A stretch of 13,816 nucleotides of DNA from Candidatus Nesterenkonia stercoripullorum (GTDB lineage Bacteria > Actinomycetota > Actinomycetes > Actinomycetales > Micrococcaceae). The notes under the pieces were generated by a model. It was not told the origin of the DNA and searched no databases. It saw only the letters and a program-made list of their open reading frames with translations. The stretch spans positions 1 through 13,816 of the forward strand of contig DXGD01000310.1 of assembly GCA_019114115.1 (NCBI GenBank), written 5' to 3'. Of the stretch, positions 1 through 7,225 are shown piece by piece (position 1 is the first letter of the stretch; each line of letters opens with the position of its first letter). A program made the position numbers and the translations under genes.

Positions 1-392
1 CCGGGCTCACCCAGCGGATTCCGGGTGAGCCCCTGGATGAGCACCCCGGAGACGGCCAGCGCGGCACCGACGGCGGCGCCGACGACCGTGCGCGGCCACC
101 TCGCCTGGAGCACTCCCTGGACATGGGCGTCCCCTTCACCGCTCAGCGCGTCGGCGAGCGCTTGGAGACTCACCTCCCGGGTGCCGAAGGCCACCGAGGA
201 GGCCGCGGCAAGCAGCAGCAGGACGAAGCACAGGCCCATCACACCGTACGGGGCTTTGCGGAGAGGGGCTGTGCCCTGCGGCCCATCCGGCGCCGCAGGG
301 GCGGCGAACAGGCTGGCCGAGCTGTGCTCACTCCCCGCTGAGGTGCGCCTGCCCTGCCCGGCAGGCGCAGCAGCATCAGGAGTCAGCGCCAT
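1..392 (-). CDS. FecCD-family siderophore ABC transporter permease, N-terminal part (cut by left window edge)
   Basis: This encodes the inner-membrane channel subunit of a ferric-siderophore ABC importer; only the first 130 residues are in the window. After an Ala/Ser/Pro-rich cytoplasmic tail of about 48 residues comes a first membrane segment (about residues 51-69), then RWPRT near 98-102 and the conserved FecCD stretch ALAVSGVLIQGLTRNPLGEP at 111-130. The ATG at 392 is preceded by GAGGGCGGAG, a usable ribosome binding site. It overlaps the end of the binding-protein gene by 17 bases, so the two are probably translationally coupled parts of one transporter. The N-terminal tail is long for the family, and a start nearer the membrane segment (Met52) cannot be excluded. 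A second permease and an ATPase, expected from the family, would lie beyond the left edge. Confidence 0.88.
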   Translation of the reverse strand, partial: MALTPDAAAPAGQGRRTSAGSEHSSASLFAAPAAPDGPQGTAPLRKAPYGVMGLCFVLLLLAAASSVAFGTREVSLQALADALSGEGDAHVQGVLQARWPRTVVGAAVGAALAVSGVLIQGLTRNPLGEP

Positions 393-1479
393 CTCCGCCC
401 TCGTCGAGCTGCTCGATGGCGTCCTCGATCATCGGCTCGTACCGTTCGAGGACCCACGGCACTGTCAGGGGGTTGATGATGGAGGAGGCGGTGACCAACG
501 ACTGATCAGTCGGGGCCACCACGGATCCCCGCTCGATGGCCGGGATGCTGGAATACAGGTCCTGGTCCTCGATCTCCTCGCGGTTCTCCTCGTCGGCATA
601 GAAGGTGAAGATGAGGTCCGAGTCGTCGAGCATATCGGCGTTCTCCAGCCCGATCATGGCCGAATCCGTCCCGGCCACCTCATACTCGTCCATCTCGTCG
701 ACCACTGGGTCGACGCTCAGCCCGAGTTCCCGGACCATCGCCACACGCTGCTCATCAGGGAAGAAGACGCCCAGGGTGCCGGGGCCGTCGTTGTAGACGA
801 AGGAGAAGGAGTACTGCTCCCAGTCGTCCTGCCGGGCCTCCTGGAACTCATCCTCGATCCCCTGGATGAGCTCATCGGCGCGGTCGTCCTCGCCCAACGC
901 TTCAGCGACTGTGGTGATCTGCTCTTCCCAGGTGATGGTCCACGGCTCCTCCGGGTACGCGACTGTGGGCGCGATATCGGAGAGCGTGTCGTACTGGTCC
1001 TGGGTGATCCCGGACCACGGCGCCAGGATGACATCGGGGTCGAGCTCGACGATGGCTTCCACATCGATCTCGGTGCCGCCGGTGAACTGCTCGGGCAGCT
1101 CGTCTCCGCTGTCTTCGACGGCCTCGTGGATCCAGGGAAGGTACCCGCTGTCGTCGGCGCCCCAGGCGTATTCCTCGATGCCCACCGGGGTATGTCCCAG
1201 GGCGATCGCGGTCTCGGCGGAGCCCTGACCCAGAGTCACCACTCGCTCCGGCTGTCCCTCGATCTCGGCAGTTCCCAGCGCGTGCTCGATCTCGGTGGTC
1301 TCCTCAGCGGAGCCGTCGTCGCCATCGCCCCCGCCGTCTGAGCCGCAGGCGGAGAGCGCCAGGGCGAGCACGATCCCCGTGGCCCCCAGGGCTCTGCAAT
1401 ACACGGGGCTGCCGCCCAGACGCAACTTCTCAGGTGTTTCGGCCTGTCCCGCAGTCTGCGGAAGCTCACGTGCCGTCAT
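376..1479 (-). CDS. Iron-siderophore ABC transporter substrate-binding lipoprotein
   Basis: This 367-residue protein is an extracytoplasmic binding protein of the FhuD/FepB/BtuF type that should capture a ferric siderophore and deliver it to the permease encoded next. A hydrophobic segment (about 30-44) ends in the lipobox LSAC, with Cys45 as the lipidated residue, followed by a Gly/Asp/Glu-rich linker. The mature part begins with the typical GQPERVVTLGQGSAETAIAL stretch near 75-94 and contains the DVEAIVELDPDVIL motif near 139-152. The ATG at 1479 has AAGGAG seven bases upstream, which supports it although it leaves about 30 residues before the hydrophobic core; a GTG at codon 26 would give a more ordinary signal peptide but has a poorer binding site. 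The mature domain is very acidic. Its place after siderophore biosynthesis genes suggests uptake of the self-made siderophore, as for Streptomyces DesE, but ligand specificity is inferred. Confidence 0.9.
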   Translation of the reverse strand: MTARELPQTAGQAETPEKLRLGGSPVYCRALGATGIVLALALSACGSDGGGDGDDGSAEETTEIEHALGTAEIEGQPERVVTLGQGSAETAIALGHTPVGIEEYAWGADDSGYLPWIHEAVEDSGDELPEQFTGGTEIDVEAIVELDPDVILAPWSGITQDQYDTLSDIAPTVAYPEEPWTITWEEQITTVAEALGEDDRADELIQGIEDEFQEARQDDWEQYSFSFVYNDGPGTLGVFFPDEQRVAMVRELGLSVDPVVDEMDEYEVAGTDSAMIGLENADMLDDSDLIFTFYADEENREEIEDQDLYSSIPAIERGSVVAPTDQSLVTASSIINPLTVPWVLERYEPMIEDAIEQLDEGGDGADS

Positions 1480-1578
1480 CGGCGATCTCCTTCGCGTTCA
1501 TCACTGGTCCCGGACCCCACCCGGGGTTGTCTATCAGGGTCATATCCTTGAATCCACTGCAATGAGCCGCACGGCACC

Positions 1579-4107
1579 TCACCGGGCCCCCTGCAGGTCA
1601 AGGGACCGGCTCCGCAGCGGGTTCTCCAACTCTGCGACGTGGATCATCGATTCGGAGGCATTGCCGATATCGACCATCTCCAAGGTATTGCGCAGCTGCA
1701 GCCGGTTCAGGCAGGAATGCGCGAAGCTCGGCACCGCGAGATCCATTGCACGACGGCGTTCCCGGGGGCTGGCCCGGTGATCCGCGATCACCTCGGAGAG
1801 AACGCTCCACAGGCGCTGCGGCGGCAGGACGCCGCTGCGGTGCAGGACAGTCTGCAGGTGCCGCAGGACGCCGTCGACGATATCGGTGAAGATCAGCTGG
1901 GCGGCTTCGGCGTCGTCGATCCGGTGGCGGATGCGGGAGATATCCTGCGGAATCGCCCGCTCCCCGATGACGGCGGCCTCTTCGCCGATGTCCTTCATGA
2001 ACGCGCCGACCACCCGGCCTTCTCGCAGCCTCAGGATGATGTTCTCCCCGTGGGCCATGAAGGCCAGCTCGTGAACTTCCAGGCAGCGCAGGACCGGCGC
2101 CACATAGGCAACGAGCAGCTCCCGGACCCAGCTCGTCGCGTCGACGCCGGAGCGGTCGATCAGCTCGGCGAGGACGGATCCGCCCTCGGCATCCTGGTGC
2201 AGCAGCGCGGCCAGGGTCATCAGCCGCTCGCCTTCGCCGGCGCGGCCCAGCGGGCTCTCCCGCCACAGCGCCGCGATCATCTTCTGCTGTGCCGATCGAG
2301 CGGCGACGTCATGATAGGCGTCCCCGGTGTAGCCGACTGCGGCGTGTTCGCGCAGCACGTCGAAGCCGAGACTCTGCAGCCCCTCATCCGATCGCACGAC
2401 GTCGGCGGCCCAGGCGTTGATCGCCGGCGTCTTGCGCATGTACTCCGGGGAGAGGCCGCGCAGGAAGCCCATGTTCTGGATCGACAGCGAGGTCTTTATG
2501 TAGGAGCGTTCCGGGGTGTCGGCGTTGAATGCCGTCCTGATGGACTGCTGCGGCCGGTACCGCTCCCCCGCCGCGCCCAGCGGGATGAGGTCGCCGCGGG
2601 CGATATCGGGGGCGAAGCTCACACTCAGGCGATGATCGTGCTGCCACGGATGGACCGGCACCCACAGATAGTCCGCGGGATCCTCCCCGCGACCCCGCAC
2701 GACCTGCTCGAAACCTTCCAGAGTCGCTGGACTGAGCTCCTCCTCCCAGTGCCCGGCCTCGCTGCGGTCCGGGGTCAGGGCCAGGTGGGCATCCTCACGA
2801 CGCGCGGCATACCACTGATAACGGAACCTCCGGCCGGTCTCCGGGGCGTAGGCGAGATAGTCCTCGACCCCGAAACCGATCCGCCCATTGGAGGCAAGGA
2901 AGCAGGGATGGCCCTCTGTCATGGCTGACTCCGTGTGCTGAAAGTCGCCGGCGACGTCGAGGTCCCTGCGTCCGCGGGCCAGCTGCGCCGCCGAGGGGCC
3001 GCCGCGGAACTGCTTATAGGCTCCGCTGGCCGCAGTAGAGGCCAGCTCCTCCAAGTACGTGCCCATCAGATGATCCGGAATACCCAAGGCACCGCTGAGC
3101 TCGACGACGAGCTCCTGAACGTCCAGCCGGAGCTGCTCACCTGCAGGACTGAGCCGTACCAGCGTCGGCTCCTCGATGACGAGGTGGCGCAGCGGCAGCA
3201 GACCAGCCTGGAACTGATACCTGGCACCGCCGTCAGTGGTGAACTCCCAGACCTCGGCACCTGTGCCGTCGACAGACACGGGTTCGGCGTCGAGAAGCCG
3301 CTCATGGAAGAACTCGCTGATCGCCTTGGCCACGAGGTGGCGCTGGGCGGGCTCCATGTACTCGGGGCGCAGATGGCCCGTGTCGAAATGGGCGGTGTCG
3401 AAATGGGCCGTGTTGAGATGGGCCGTGTGCCCACGGGCAGCATGCGCTGGAGCCTGGGGTGCTGCGTCGGGCTGGGAGTCCGCGTCGGGCTCAGGCCCCG
3501 GGGCTCGGTGCGCTTCCAGGACCGACAGGGCTGCCGTCTTATCGGCCAGCTCCACCTCGCTCAGAACCCGGAAGCCCACTTCAGCGTTCTTCACCGCGAT
3601 CGCCGTGTTCTCCACGTCCGGTTCCACCACGATCCGGGCGGCACCGAGCCGATCGATGCAGTGGCGGACCACGGCGCGCATGACGGCCGAGGTGAGACCG
3701 GTCAGGCGGCGTCGTGGGTCCTCGGGGGCCGGTTCGATCAGCACGTGCATGCCGATGTCTCCGGGCCGCGCGTCGAAGACATCCACGAGGACGGCCGCCG
3801 CGGGATCGTAGGTCTCCACGTAGGCCAGTACGCGTCCGTCCCACTCGGCGACCCATCCGCCCAGGGCCTCATCGGCGCGGATATCGCGAAGGTACTGCTG
3901 CGCGGCGTCGTCGCTGATCTGCTGCATCTGCCAGAACGTCGACGCCGGGTGCCTCCACCAGGAACCGAGCAGAGCGGCATCTGCCTCGTGCACAGGACGG
4001 AAGACGATATCGCGGCTCTTGAGAGCCGGGGCCGTTGGGGTACTCAGTGGCGTAGAGGTACTCGGTGTCGTTGGGGTACTCGGGTTTGTAGGGGTACTCA
4101 GGCTCAT
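1579..4107 (-). CDS. desCD: Fused DesC-like GNAT acyltransferase and DesD-like IucA/IucC siderophore synthetase
   Basis: One 842-residue protein appears to carry two steps that separate proteins perform in Streptomyces. Residues 1-27 are a Ser/Thr/Pro hexapeptide repeat. Residues about 33-195 are a GNAT domain of the IucB/RhbD/DesC type: HPASTFWQM near 53-61, the GDIGMHVLIEP motif at 116-126, and VVEPDVENTAIAVKNAEVGF at 160-179. This domain would acylate N-hydroxycadaverine. Residues about 198-246 form a Pro/Ala/His-rich linker with a pentapeptide repeat. Residues about 248-842 are a full-length NIS synthetase: HPCFLASNGRIGFG at 400-413, VPVHPWQ at 483-489, IRTAFNADTPERSYIKTSLS at 523-542, HGENIILRL at 686-694 and MKDIGEE at 704-710, fitting ATP-dependent amide formation and macrocyclisation. 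The ATG at 4107 overlaps the desB stop as ATGA and has GGAGG seven bases upstream, so longer upstream readings are unlikely. No stop or frameshift separates the halves. The exact acyl group (succinyl, acetyl) is not readable from sequence. Confidence 0.9.
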   Translation of the reverse strand: MSLSTPTNPSTPTTPSTSTPLSTPTAPALKSRDIVFRPVHEADAALLGSWWRHPASTFWQMQQISDDAAQQYLRDIRADEALGGWVAEWDGRVLAYVETYDPAAAVLVDVFDARPGDIGMHVLIEPAPEDPRRRLTGLTSAVMRAVVRHCIDRLGAARIVVEPDVENTAIAVKNAEVGFRVLSEVELADKTAALSVLEAHRAPGPEPDADSQPDAAPQAPAHAARGHTAHLNTAHFDTAHFDTGHLRPEYMEPAQRHLVAKAISEFFHERLLDAEPVSVDGTGAEVWEFTTDGGARYQFQAGLLPLRHLVIEEPTLVRLSPAGEQLRLDVQELVVELSGALGIPDHLMGTYLEELASTAASGAYKQFRGGPSAAQLARGRRDLDVAGDFQHTESAMTEGHPCFLASNGRIGFGVEDYLAYAPETGRRFRYQWYAARREDAHLALTPDRSEAGHWEEELSPATLEGFEQVVRGRGEDPADYLWVPVHPWQHDHRLSVSFAPDIARGDLIPLGAAGERYRPQQSIRTAFNADTPERSYIKTSLSIQNMGFLRGLSPEYMRKTPAINAWAADVVRSDEGLQSLGFDVLREHAAVGYTGDAYHDVAARSAQQKMIAALWRESPLGRAGEGERLMTLAALLHQDAEGGSVLAELIDRSGVDATSWVRELLVAYVAPVLRCLEVHELAFMAHGENIILRLREGRVVGAFMKDIGEEAAVIGERAIPQDISRIRHRIDDAEAAQLIFTDIVDGVLRHLQTVLHRSGVLPPQRLWSVLSEVIADHRASPRERRRAMDLAVPSFAHSCLNRLQLRNTLEMVDIGNASESMIHVAELENPLRSRSLDLQGAR
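3365..3424 (-). repeat. 15-bp tandem repeat in the inter-domain linker
   Basis: About four 15-base units, the middle two identical except for the last base and the outer ones more diverged, form a direct repeat with unit GTGTCGAAATGGGCC on the plus strand. On the coding strand they give pentapeptides TAHLN, TAHFD, TAHFD and TGHLR at about residues 228-246. The period is a multiple of three, so copy-number change would lengthen or shorten the linker between the acyltransferase and synthetase halves without a frameshift. Confidence 0.85.
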
Positions 4108-4108
4108 A
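4037..4108 (-). repeat. 18-bp tandem repeat at the start of the fusion gene
   Basis: Four 18-base units begin with GGGGTACTC or GAGGTACTC at 4037, 4055, 4073 and 4091 on the plus strand. In the coding direction they give hexapeptides STPTNP, STPTTP, STSTPL and STPTAP right after the initiator Met-Ser-Leu. The array lies just inside the gene, next to the start codon and the ATGA junction with desB. The phase is preserved, so gain or loss of units would change only the disordered N-terminal tail. Confidence 0.88.
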
Positions 4109-5513
4109 CAGTCACCTCCGCTGGCTGCTCGCCGAAACTCTGGAACGCGATGCGCCGCTCCAGCCGATAGGGCTCCCGGCCCAGCACGCTGGCCAGTATC
4201 GAGGAATTCCGCCACGCACCCATCCCCAGGTCAGGAGCTGTCAGACCGTGCGTATGCTCCTCAGCGTTCTGCACGAAGATGCGTCCTCCGAGGGTGTCCA
4301 CGCTGTAGTCCCTGGCCACGCTGAGCCGCCCTGCCGCATCGCGCTCCACGAGGTGCTCGACAGGCTCCAGGAAATGAGGATCCCGCGCAGAGTACCCGGT
4401 GGCCAGCACCAGACGGTCCGCCGCACGCTGCCTGAACGTCCCGAGCTGCTGATGCTGGAACAGCAGCTGATACTGCTGCCGCTGCTCATCCCACGTCCCT
4501 TCGATGGCTTCCTCCTCAGTGAAGAGCCCGACGTCAGGGTCCCCGGCCAGCGACTGCCGATACAGCTCCTCATGGATCCGGTCGATCAGCTCCGCGCTGA
4601 TGCCCTTGTACAGGCCCCGCTGCTCGCGGCCGAGGCGATCCCTCAGGTCTTCGGGCAGGCTGTGGAAATGGTCCGTGTACTCCGGCGAGGTCATCTCCAG
4701 AGTCAGCTTGGTGTCGTCCATGGCGAAGAATCGTGGTGAGCGGGTCACCCATTCCACCCGTGCCGCCCGCTGCGGAGCGCTGATGAGGTCGAGGAAGACC
4801 TCCGCGGCGGACTGCCCACTGCCCAGCACCATCGTGGTGCCCTGGTGGAACAGCTCCTCGCGCCGACCGGAGGCCAGGTCGAGGTAGTGCTCCGAATGGA
4901 CCGCGGGACCGCCCATGCCGGCCAGCGGCGCCGGCACCTCAGGTGCCGTCCCGATGCCGATGACGACGTTTCTGCCCCAGTACACCTCGACACCTTGCCA
5001 GGTCCACGCGGTGACTTCGAAGAGGTCGGCTGCGGGATCGTACTCGATGCGCTCCACGCGCCGCCCCCAGCGCAGGCAGCTCAGCCGCTCGACGGCCCAT
5101 CGGCAGTACGCGTCGAACTCCGCGCGCAAGGGGTGGAAGCTCTCGCGGATGTAGAACGGGTACAGCCGCGACGTCTCCTTGAGCCAATTCAGGAAGGAGT
5201 AACTCGACGTGGGGTCGGCCATGGACACCAGGTCAGCCAGGAATGGGACCTGGATAGTGGCGTCGTCGAGCATCAGGCCCGGATGCCAGCTGAAGCCGGA
5301 GGACTCATCCAGGAAGACGGCGTCGAACCCTTCGAGCGGCTCGCCGAGGCAGGCCATCCCCAGGTTGAACGGTCCGATCCCCACGCCGACGACGTCATGC
5401 ACCGGGTTCCGTCCGGGCCGTGTGGCCGCTGCAGACTCTGCGGGCTCGGGTTGTGCCAGTGCGGTGGCCTCCGCCGCCGCTGCCACCTCTGCTGCGATAG
5501 AGCGTGACCTCAT
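4104..5513 (-). CDS. desB: Cadaverine N-monooxygenase (DesB-like, lysine/ornithine N-hydroxylase family)
   Basis: A 469-residue FAD- and NADPH-dependent N-hydroxylating monooxygenase. In this context it should hydroxylate cadaverine made by DesA to give the hydroxylamine from which the hydroxamate iron ligands are built. The FAD-binding GVGIGPFNLG is at residues 43-52, the family signature FSWHPGLML at 74-82 and PFLADLVSMADPTSSYSFLN at 90-109, the NADPH-binding VLGSGQSAAE at 229-238 and the C-terminal ATGYS at 371-375. The first 35 residues are an Ala-rich tail. The ATG at 5513 overlaps the desA stop as ATGA with GGAGG seven bases upstream, so an upstream in-frame reading to 5603 is unlikely. 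Lysine, ornithine and cadaverine hydroxylases look alike, so the substrate is inferred from the adjacent lysine decarboxylase and DesC/DesD-like fusion. Confidence 0.93.
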   Translation of the reverse strand: MRSRSIAAEVAAAAEATALAQPEPAESAAATRPGRNPVHDVVGVGIGPFNLGMACLGEPLEGFDAVFLDESSGFSWHPGLMLDDATIQVPFLADLVSMADPTSSYSFLNWLKETSRLYPFYIRESFHPLRAEFDAYCRWAVERLSCLRWGRRVERIEYDPAADLFEVTAWTWQGVEVYWGRNVVIGIGTAPEVPAPLAGMGGPAVHSEHYLDLASGRREELFHQGTTMVLGSGQSAAEVFLDLISAPQRAARVEWVTRSPRFFAMDDTKLTLEMTSPEYTDHFHSLPEDLRDRLGREQRGLYKGISAELIDRIHEELYRQSLAGDPDVGLFTEEEAIEGTWDEQRQQYQLLFQHQQLGTFRQRAADRLVLATGYSARDPHFLEPVEHLVERDAAGRLSVARDYSVDTLGGRIFVQNAEEHTHGLTAPDLGMGAWRNSSILASVLGREPYRLERRIAFQSFGEQPAEVTV

Positions 5514-7009
5514 ACCAGCACCTCCTCGACCGGTGCCGTGTGCGACATCCGGACCCGGTGCAGGCCGGCGGCGGTCGCCGCGACCTCCTCCAGCTGAGTG
5601 CACACCTGCGCGGCGTCGAGCTCGGGGTTGAGCAGCGTGAGCTTCAAGCTCGGCCGCCCCTCGATCACCGTCTTCGCCACCAGAATCCGGCCCTGGCGTT
5701 GCAGCGCCGATCGGACCTCGGCCACGAGGGCATCGGCGTCGTCGTCTGAGACGCCTTCCGGCTGCCAGCGGAAGAGCACCGTCGACAGATCGGTCGCGGA
5801 GAGAAGCTGCAGCTCGGCATGACGGGCCACCCAGCGATGAACCTCCCGAGTCAGACCGACGACGGCGTCCACGCTCCTGCCGATCTGGGCCGGGCCGGTC
5901 GAGCGCAGCGTGACGAAGAGCTTCAGCGCGTCGAAGCGCCGTGTGGTCTGCAGGGACTTGTCGACTTGGTTCGGCTCATCGGCGTCGGCGGGGTTGAGAT
6001 AGTCGGCATGCCAGGCGCCGGCCGCGAAGTCCCGGCTGTCCCGGATGATGAGTGCCGAGGAGGACACGGGCTGGAAGAAGGTCTTGTGGAAGTCGAGAGT
6101 GACGCTGTCGGCGTCTTCGATCCCGTCCACCAGATGGCGGTGCTGCTGCGATACCAGAAGCCCGCAGCCATAGGCCGCGTCGACGTGCAGCCTGACTCCA
6201 GCCTGCCGGCAGATCGAGGAGATCTCCCTCAGGTCATCGACCACGCCACGGTCGGTGCTCCCCGCCGTCGCGACGACGGCGAGCGGGGACCTTCCTTGGA
6301 GGTCGACTTCCCGCAGCCGGGACTGCAAGGATGCCGGAGACATGCGGCCGTCGTCGTCAGTGCTCACGGTGACCACGGCGTCGTCGCTGAGGCCGAGCAG
6401 CCGCGCAGCGCGGGCAATGCTGAAGTGGCTCTCAGCGGTGGCCAGCAGGACGAGTCGCTCCTGCTGGCGGTTGCGGACCCAGCCGGTCGTGCCCGCCAGT
6501 GCCAGCTCCCGAGCCAGGTAGAGGGCTTGAACGTTGGATTGAGTCCCGCCCGAGGTGAAGACACCATCGCCGTGGCCGAATCCGACCTTTGCGGCGACCC
6601 ACTCGATGACGCGACGTTCGATGAGGGTCCCCATACGGGACTGGTCATAGGTATCTACTGAGGTGTTGACAGCGGCAAGGACGGACTCGGCGGCGACGGC
6701 GTTGATGTCGACGGGGCAGTTCAGGTGGGCCAGGTAGCCGGGGGTGTGGAACCAGACGGCTTCGGAGAGGAAGAGGTCATCGACTTCGGCCAGAGCGCTG
6801 TGGCCATCGCCCAAGGGTTCCTCCAGGTCGATCGCGTGCACTCGTTCGTACAGGGTCTGCGCGGGGGTGTCTGTGGCCGGATGGTCGATCTCGCGGAATC
6901 GCCGGGCGATCCGAACGCCGGCGTCCTCGACCAAGTCCCGGTACTGCTCGGCCAGCTGCGGGCCGAGCAGGTGGGGGCGGGCATCGCATGCTTCACTCCA
7001 ACTAGTCAT
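5510..7009 (-). CDS. desA: PLP-dependent lysine decarboxylase for siderophore synthesis (DesA)
   Basis: A 499-residue group II pyridoxal-phosphate decarboxylase expected to convert L-lysine to cadaverine, the first step of desferrioxamine-type synthesis. The cofactor-site residues are visible: ESHFS at 193-197 with His195 that stacks on PLP, HVDAAYG at 275-281 with Asp277 that contacts the pyridine nitrogen, and DFHKTFFQPVSSSAL at 306-320 with Lys309 as Schiff-base lysine. FTSGGTQSN at 151-159 is a further family motif. I place the start at the ATG at 7009. An in-frame TTG at 7045 would add 12 residues but runs through the iron box and has no ribosome binding site. The 7009 ATG also lacks a Shine-Dalgarno sequence, which suggests a leaderless mRNA. 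The family also includes diaminobutyrate and glutamate decarboxylases; the neighbours favour lysine. Confidence 0.92.
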   Translation of the reverse strand: MTSWSEACDARPHLLGPQLAEQYRDLVEDAGVRIARRFREIDHPATDTPAQTLYERVHAIDLEEPLGDGHSALAEVDDLFLSEAVWFHTPGYLAHLNCPVDINAVAAESVLAAVNTSVDTYDQSRMGTLIERRVIEWVAAKVGFGHGDGVFTSGGTQSNVQALYLARELALAGTTGWVRNRQQERLVLLATAESHFSIARAARLLGLSDDAVVTVSTDDDGRMSPASLQSRLREVDLQGRSPLAVVATAGSTDRGVVDDLREISSICRQAGVRLHVDAAYGCGLLVSQQHRHLVDGIEDADSVTLDFHKTFFQPVSSSALIIRDSRDFAAGAWHADYLNPADADEPNQVDKSLQTTRRFDALKLFVTLRSTGPAQIGRSVDAVVGLTREVHRWVARHAELQLLSATDLSTVLFRWQPEGVSDDDADALVAEVRSALQRQGRILVAKTVIEGRPSLKLTLLNPELDAAQVCTQLEEVAATAAGLHRVRMSHTAPVEEVLV

Positions 7010-7010
7010 G

Positions 7011-7029
7011 TTAGGTAAGGGTAACTGAA
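7011..7029 (-). promoter_or_regulatory. Iron box (DtxR/IdeR/DmdR-type operator) at desA
   Basis: TTAGGTAAGGGTAACTGAA matches the 19-base consensus TTAGGTTAGCCTAACCTAA at 14 positions by my count, with the TTAGGT half best preserved. It ends one base from the desA start codon and covers the proposed -10 element. Iron-loaded DtxR-family repressors bind such sites and shut siderophore operons, so desA-desB-desCD should be induced under iron starvation. It is the only convincing copy I found in the window. Confidence 0.8.
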
Positions 7030-7045
7030 TAAGACAACGACACAA
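7018..7045 (-). promoter_or_regulatory. Putative desA promoter, leaderless
   Basis: On the minus strand TTGTGT (7040-7045) and TACCCT (7018-7023) are separated by 16 bases. This -10 would put transcription start close to the A of the ATG at 7009. No purine-rich ribosome binding site exists between them, so the transcript would have little or no 5' leader. The -35 matches only at TTG, so the promoter is moderate and rests mainly on position. Confidence 0.5.
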
Positions 7046-7100
7046 GGGTTTAATGAAACGTTACGTCGGGCCGGTCAGCGGTCGATTCCCCGGCCTCGCG

Positions 7101-7115
7101 AGATGACGCTCATCT
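7101..7115. promoter_or_regulatory. Perfect 6-3-6 inverted repeat in the divergent region
   Basis: AGATGACGCTCATCT is a perfect palindrome apart from its three-base centre. It lies about 110 bases upstream of the acyl-CoA dehydrogenase start and about 90 upstream of desA. Its size fits an operator for a dimeric regulator such as a TetR or GntR protein, but no such gene is in the window and the match could be chance. Confidence 0.4.
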
Positions 7116-7122
7116 GGGCCGT

Positions 7123-7151
7123 TTTCTGAACATGTGACTATTGAGTAATAT
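7123..7151 (+). promoter_or_regulatory. Possible promoter of the acyl-CoA dehydrogenase gene
   Basis: TAATAT at 7146-7151 resembles a -10 element and is unusual in this GC-rich DNA. A weak TTTCTG at 7123-7128 lies 17 bases before it. Transcription would then start near 7158 and leave a leader of roughly 70 bases. The region around it (about 7117-7165) is clearly AT-richer than the flanks. Confidence 0.35.
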
Positions 7152-7225
7152 GATGTATCTCATGGAGCGTAGACTCCCGGCCAACGCTCCTCCACCCGAC
7201 GTCGTCACCGAAGGAATGAATCCCC

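Noticed and set aside
25..1341. Long plus-strand open frame of 438 codons across the permease and binding-protein genes
   Set aside because: Its product is low-complexity with no recognisable domain, while the minus strand here encodes clear FecCD and lipoprotein sequences. It is an antisense shadow of GC-rich coding DNA, as are the long plus-strand frames at 1639-2928 and 2935-4170.
1514..1527. Stem ACCCC-ACCC-GGGGT in the gap between desCD and the binding-protein gene as a terminator or attenuator
   Set aside because: It has only five base pairs and no T-run on the transcribed side; such stems are common by chance in GC-rich DNA.
1510..1570. A second iron box before the binding-protein gene
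   Set aside because: The best stretch, around AGGATATGACCCT on the minus strand, has the wrong spacing between half-sites and few consensus matches.
7010..7045. Upstream TTG start for desA at 7045
   Set aside because: It would translate through the iron box and the proposed promoter, has no ribosome binding site, and the extra residues do not resemble the family's N-terminus.
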